DNA from: Streptococcaceae bacterium
GTDB lineage: Bacteria > Bacillota > Bacilli > Lactobacillales > Streptococcaceae
Direction of reading: 5' to 3'
Assembly (NCBI GenBank): GCA_031279745.1
Contig: JAITHN010000026.1
Coordinates: forward strand, 1 to 33,241
DNA length: 33,241 bases
Shown here piece after piece: positions 31,105-33,241 of this stretch. A model generated the notes under the pieces. The model was not told the origin of the DNA. It worked only from the letters and a program-made list of their open reading frames with translations, and did no database searches. Made by a program: the position numbers and the translations under genes. How positions within the stretch are numbered: the first letter of the stretch is position 1; the number at the start of each line of letters is the position of its first letter.

Positions 31105-32028
31105 ATGGAAGAATTTGGAAATTTTGAGAAATTCTCTCGTGAAAAATGGAGTGAACTTTATAAAGAAGGATTGCCGCCCTTATCCATAGAAGAGTTGGAA
31201 GATATCAAGAGTTTGAACGATAAAATCTCTCTTGAAGATGTTCAGGAAATCTATGTTCCGCTCATTCATCTTATTCGTGTGTACCACAAAGCGCAGGAAA
31301 GCATCACCCTTTCAAAAGGACTATTCCTCCGTCAACTACTCCCGACTCCTCCATTTATCATAGGCGTTTCAGGAAGTGTGGCTGTTGGAAAAAGCACCAC
31401 TGCTAGACTTTTACAAATCCTTTTACAAAGGACATTCAAACGTTTAAAAGTGGAGTTGATTACCACGGATGGATTTTTATACCCGAATGAAACATTGATT
31501 GAACAGGGGATTCTGAACAGAAAAGGATTTCCAGAAAGCTATGACATGGAAACCCTCATCTGCTATTTGACAGAAGTGAAAAATGGGAAAGAATTAGTGG
31601 AAAGTCCCGTCTATTCCCATGAAGTCTATAATGTTGTCGAAGGGGTAACTCAGGAAACCAATCACCCTGAAATTTTAATTGTCGAGGGAATTAATGTTTT
31701 GCAACTTCCAGAGGATAGACGCATTTTCATCAGTGACTTCTTCGATTTTTCCATCTATGTGGATGCGGAGGAAGAAAATATTAAAAAGTGGTATTTAGAG
31801 CGATTTGAAAAATTATTAGACTCCGCCTTTCAAGATCCAACCAATTTTTACTATTCATTTGCACAGATGAATCGAGAAGATGCGCTCCTTGAAGCGGAAA
31901 AAGTTTGGAAGAGCGTGAATCAAGTCAATCTTGAGAAAAACATTCTCCCCACACGTTCCCGAGCAAATGTTGTCTTGCATAAATCAAGCGAGCACAAACT
32001 AGACAAGATTTTTTTGAAAAAATACTGA
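31105..32028 (+). CDS. coaA: Pantothenate kinase, type I
   Basis: A 307-residue P-loop kinase that phosphorylates pantothenate, the first and controlling step of coenzyme A synthesis. The Walker A motif GVSGSVAVGKST is at residues 87-98, followed by ELITTDGFLYPNETL, KGFPESYDM and ILIVEGINVLQ. The type I enzyme is normally feedback-inhibited by CoA. ATG 31105 is chosen because GAAGGAG lies eight bases upstream; the frame opens at 31090 but before that site. It is second in an operon with the cystine transporter and is followed by a strong terminator. Confidence 0.97.
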   Translation: MEEFGNFEKFSREKWSELYKEGLPPLSIEELEDIKSLNDKISLEDVQEIYVPLIHLIRVYHKAQESITLSKGLFLRQLLPTPPFIIGVSGSVAVGKSTTARLLQILLQRTFKRLKVELITTDGFLYPNETLIEQGILNRKGFPESYDMETLICYLTEVKNGKELVESPVYSHEVYNVVEGVTQETNHPEILIVEGINVLQLPEDRRIFISDFFDFSIYVDAEEENIKKWYLERFEKLLDSAFQDPTNFYYSFAQMNREDALLEAEKVWKSVNQVNLEKNILPTRSRANVVLHKSSEHKLDKIFLKKY

Positions 32029-32047
32029 CAGCTATTGAATGAAGCGC

Positions 32048-32096
32048 AAAATCAGACTGTAAAACCGATTTATTGGTTATCAGTCTGATTTTTTAT
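32048..32096 (+). terminator. Intrinsic terminator after coaA
   Basis: AATCAGACTG pairs with CAGTCTGATT, with an inner AACC/GGTT stem, followed by TTTTTT. Confidence 0.92.
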
Positions 32097-32249
32097 CATT
32101 TGAAATTTACGCAGTTATACGTTTTATAAGAGTGGCCTTCGCTCAAGTAAGATTTATTTAAGCGTATGGCAGATTTGATAAACACAAACGCAGCGACCTA
32201 GAACCTAAACTTTTCTTTAGAAACAGTTTTTAAATAGGGTTCGTTATGT

Positions 32250-32255
32250 TAAGAT
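32250..32255 (+). promoter_or_regulatory. Possible -10 box of guaA
   Basis: TGtTAAGAT forms an extended -10-like element 26 bases before the start. The -35 position carries TTTTTA, a poor match. No purine riboswitch is evident in 32100-32249. Confidence 0.4.
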
Positions 32256-32280
32256 AGCGAAAACAAATAGGAGGCGCACC

Positions 32281-33241
32281 TTGACTGAGAGAACAGAAAA
32301 CTTACAGAAAATTCTCGTGCTTGACTATGGAAGTCAGTACAACCAATTGATTACTCGCCGCATTCGCGAATTCGGTGTATTTAGCGAGCTGATTAGCAAT
32401 ACTACACCCATTGACGAAATCAAAGCGATGAACCCGGCAGGAATTATTTTTTCAGGAGGGCCAAATTCAGTTTATGAAGAAGGCGCACCAAGTGTAGATG
32501 AAGCAATATTCGAACTGGGCATTCCGATTCTAGGAATTTGCTATGGGATGCAGTTAATCACACAAAAACTTGGGGGAACGGTTCTTCCTGCAGATTCAGC
32601 TGGGAATCGAGAGTATGGACAGTCTCAGTTGACTCATGGAAATGAGAGCGAACTATTTAATGGAACGCCTGAAAAGCAAATTGTTTTGATGAGCCACGGG
32701 GATGCAGTGACTGAAATCCCTGATGGATTTGTACGCACTGGAACCAGTGAAGACTGTCCATATGCTGCAATCGAAAATGCAGAAAGACATCTTTATGGGA
32801 TTCAGTTTCACCCGGAAGTGCGCCACTCAGAATATGGGAACGACCTTCTTAGAAACTTCGTTTTCAACATTTGTAAAGCAAAGGGCGATTGGTCGATGGA
32901 AAATTTCATTGAACTTGAGATTGCAAAAATTCGTGAAAAAGTAGGAGACAAGAAAGTGCTTTTAGGACTTTCAGGAGGGGTAGATTCTTCTGTTGTAGGT
33001 GTTCTCTTGCAAAAAGCCATTGGTGACCAACTCACCTGTATTTTTGTAGATCACGGTTTGCTTCGTAAAAATGAAGGGGATCAAGTGATGAACATGTTGG
33101 GTGGGAAATTTGGGCTCAACATCATCCGAGTAGACGCAGCCAAACGCTTTTTAGACAAGTTGGAAGGGGTAAGCGACCCTGAAACGAAACGTAAGATTAT
33201 CGGGAATGAATTTATTTATGTGTGTGATGATGAAGCTTCTA
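32281..33241 (+). CDS. guaA: GMP synthase (glutamine-hydrolysing), 3' end outside window
   Basis: The first 320 codons of GuaA, which aminates XMP to GMP using glutamine. The glutamine amidotransferase domain shows [33 protein letters not shown], the nucleophile cysteine in LGICYGMQ, and HGDAV and GIQFHPEV with the catalytic His-Glu. The ATP pyrophosphatase domain begins with the PP-loop [13 protein letters not shown], followed by [15 protein letters not shown]. The start is TTG at 32281, set by AGGAGG six bases upstream; no in-frame ATG fits. The frame stays open to the last base and the gene continues beyond the window. Confidence 0.96.
   Translation, partial: MTERTENLQKILVLDYGSQYNQLITRRIREFGVFSELISNTTPIDEIKAMNPAGIIFSGGPNSVYEEGAPSVDEAIFELGIPILGICYGMQLITQKLGGTVLPADSAGNREYGQSQLTHGNESELFNGTPEKQIVLMSHGDAVTEIPDGFVRTGTSEDCPYAAIENAERHLYGIQFHPEVRHSEYGNDLLRNFVFNICKAKGDWSMENFIELEIAKIREKVGDKKVLLGLSGGVDSSVVGVLLQKAIGDQLTCIFVDHGLLRKNEGDQVMNMLGGKFGLNIIRVDAAKRFLDKLEGVSDPETKRKIIGNEFIYVCDDEAS

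Noticed and set aside
32100..32280. Purine riboswitch or G-box leader before guaA
   Set aside because: The conserved purine aptamer core is not recognisable, and the likely -10 box lies only 26 bases before the start, leaving no room for an aptamer.
1..33241. CRISPR array, tRNA, rRNA, insertion sequence or phage integrase
   Set aside because: No regularly spaced repeats, no cloverleaf-like GGTTCAATTCC-type arm, and no transposase or integrase motif was found on either strand by reading.

Overview
The window looks like chromosomal DNA of a low-GC Gram-positive bacterium of the order Lactobacillales, probably close to the enterococci. Evidence: the rplU–prp–rpmA operon with an L21 leader and an N-extended L27, a WxL-type surface-protein locus, Spx, a zinc-independent S14 paralogue, KimA and TcyP-type transporters, strong AAGGAGG ribosome binding sites and TATAAT/extended -10 promoters. 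I cannot name the species. No tRNA, rRNA, CRISPR array, transposase or intact phage gene is visible. Both ends are cut inside genes (mfd at the left, guaA at the right).

Layout. 1-3.5 kb: the 3' part of mfd, a MOP-family lipid flippase and an NAD(P)-dependent beta-hydroxyacid dehydrogenase overlap as one operon. 3.5-5 kb: a YkuJ-family small protein, then the L21 leader and rplU-prp-rpmA. 5.1-6.1 kb: a P1-family self-processing peptidase. 6.4-11 kb: a five-gene cell-surface locus (small membrane/sorting-signal-like protein, degenerate WxL-like protein, WxL-like protein, DUF916/DUF3324 protein, large beta-helix-like protein). All three WxL-type domains carry altered W-x-L motifs. 11.3-12.6 kb: an amino-acid permease gene interrupted by an amber codon in the first membrane helix. 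12.7-14.8 kb: recR-yaiI-ddl operon. 14.9-16.7 kb (minus): a small membrane-anchored protein, YtpP thioredoxin, universal stress protein and YtpR. 16.8-17.9 kb: M42 aminopeptidase.

18-19.9 kb (minus): membrane-anchored glycerophosphodiester phosphodiesterase. 20-20.6 kb: a second-type SSB with a glutamine-rich linker. 20.8-22.1 kb (minus): htrA, with a CiaR-type direct repeat at its promoter. 22.3-22.8 kb: rlmH, whose 3' end is imperfectly duplicated 60 bp downstream, like an SCC-type attachment site. 23-24.3 kb: serS. 24.4-24.6 kb (minus): rpsN paralogue. 24.8-27 kb: an unrecognised 109-aa gene and kimA. 27.2-27.6 kb (minus): spx. A 458-bp AT-rich gap rich in inverted repeats follows, then a 514-aa orphan gene (minus) with an aromatic-rich C-terminal region. 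29.7-32 kb: cystine transporter and pantothenate kinase in one operon, then guaA.

Several units concern the envelope and stress: flippase, Ddl, the WxL locus, HtrA, Spx, UspA and thioredoxin. The strongest leads are the WxL locus with non-canonical motifs, the 514-aa orphan beside a structured gap, the duplicated rlmH end, the TTTAAG direct repeat at htrA, and the cystine importer-coaA pairing.
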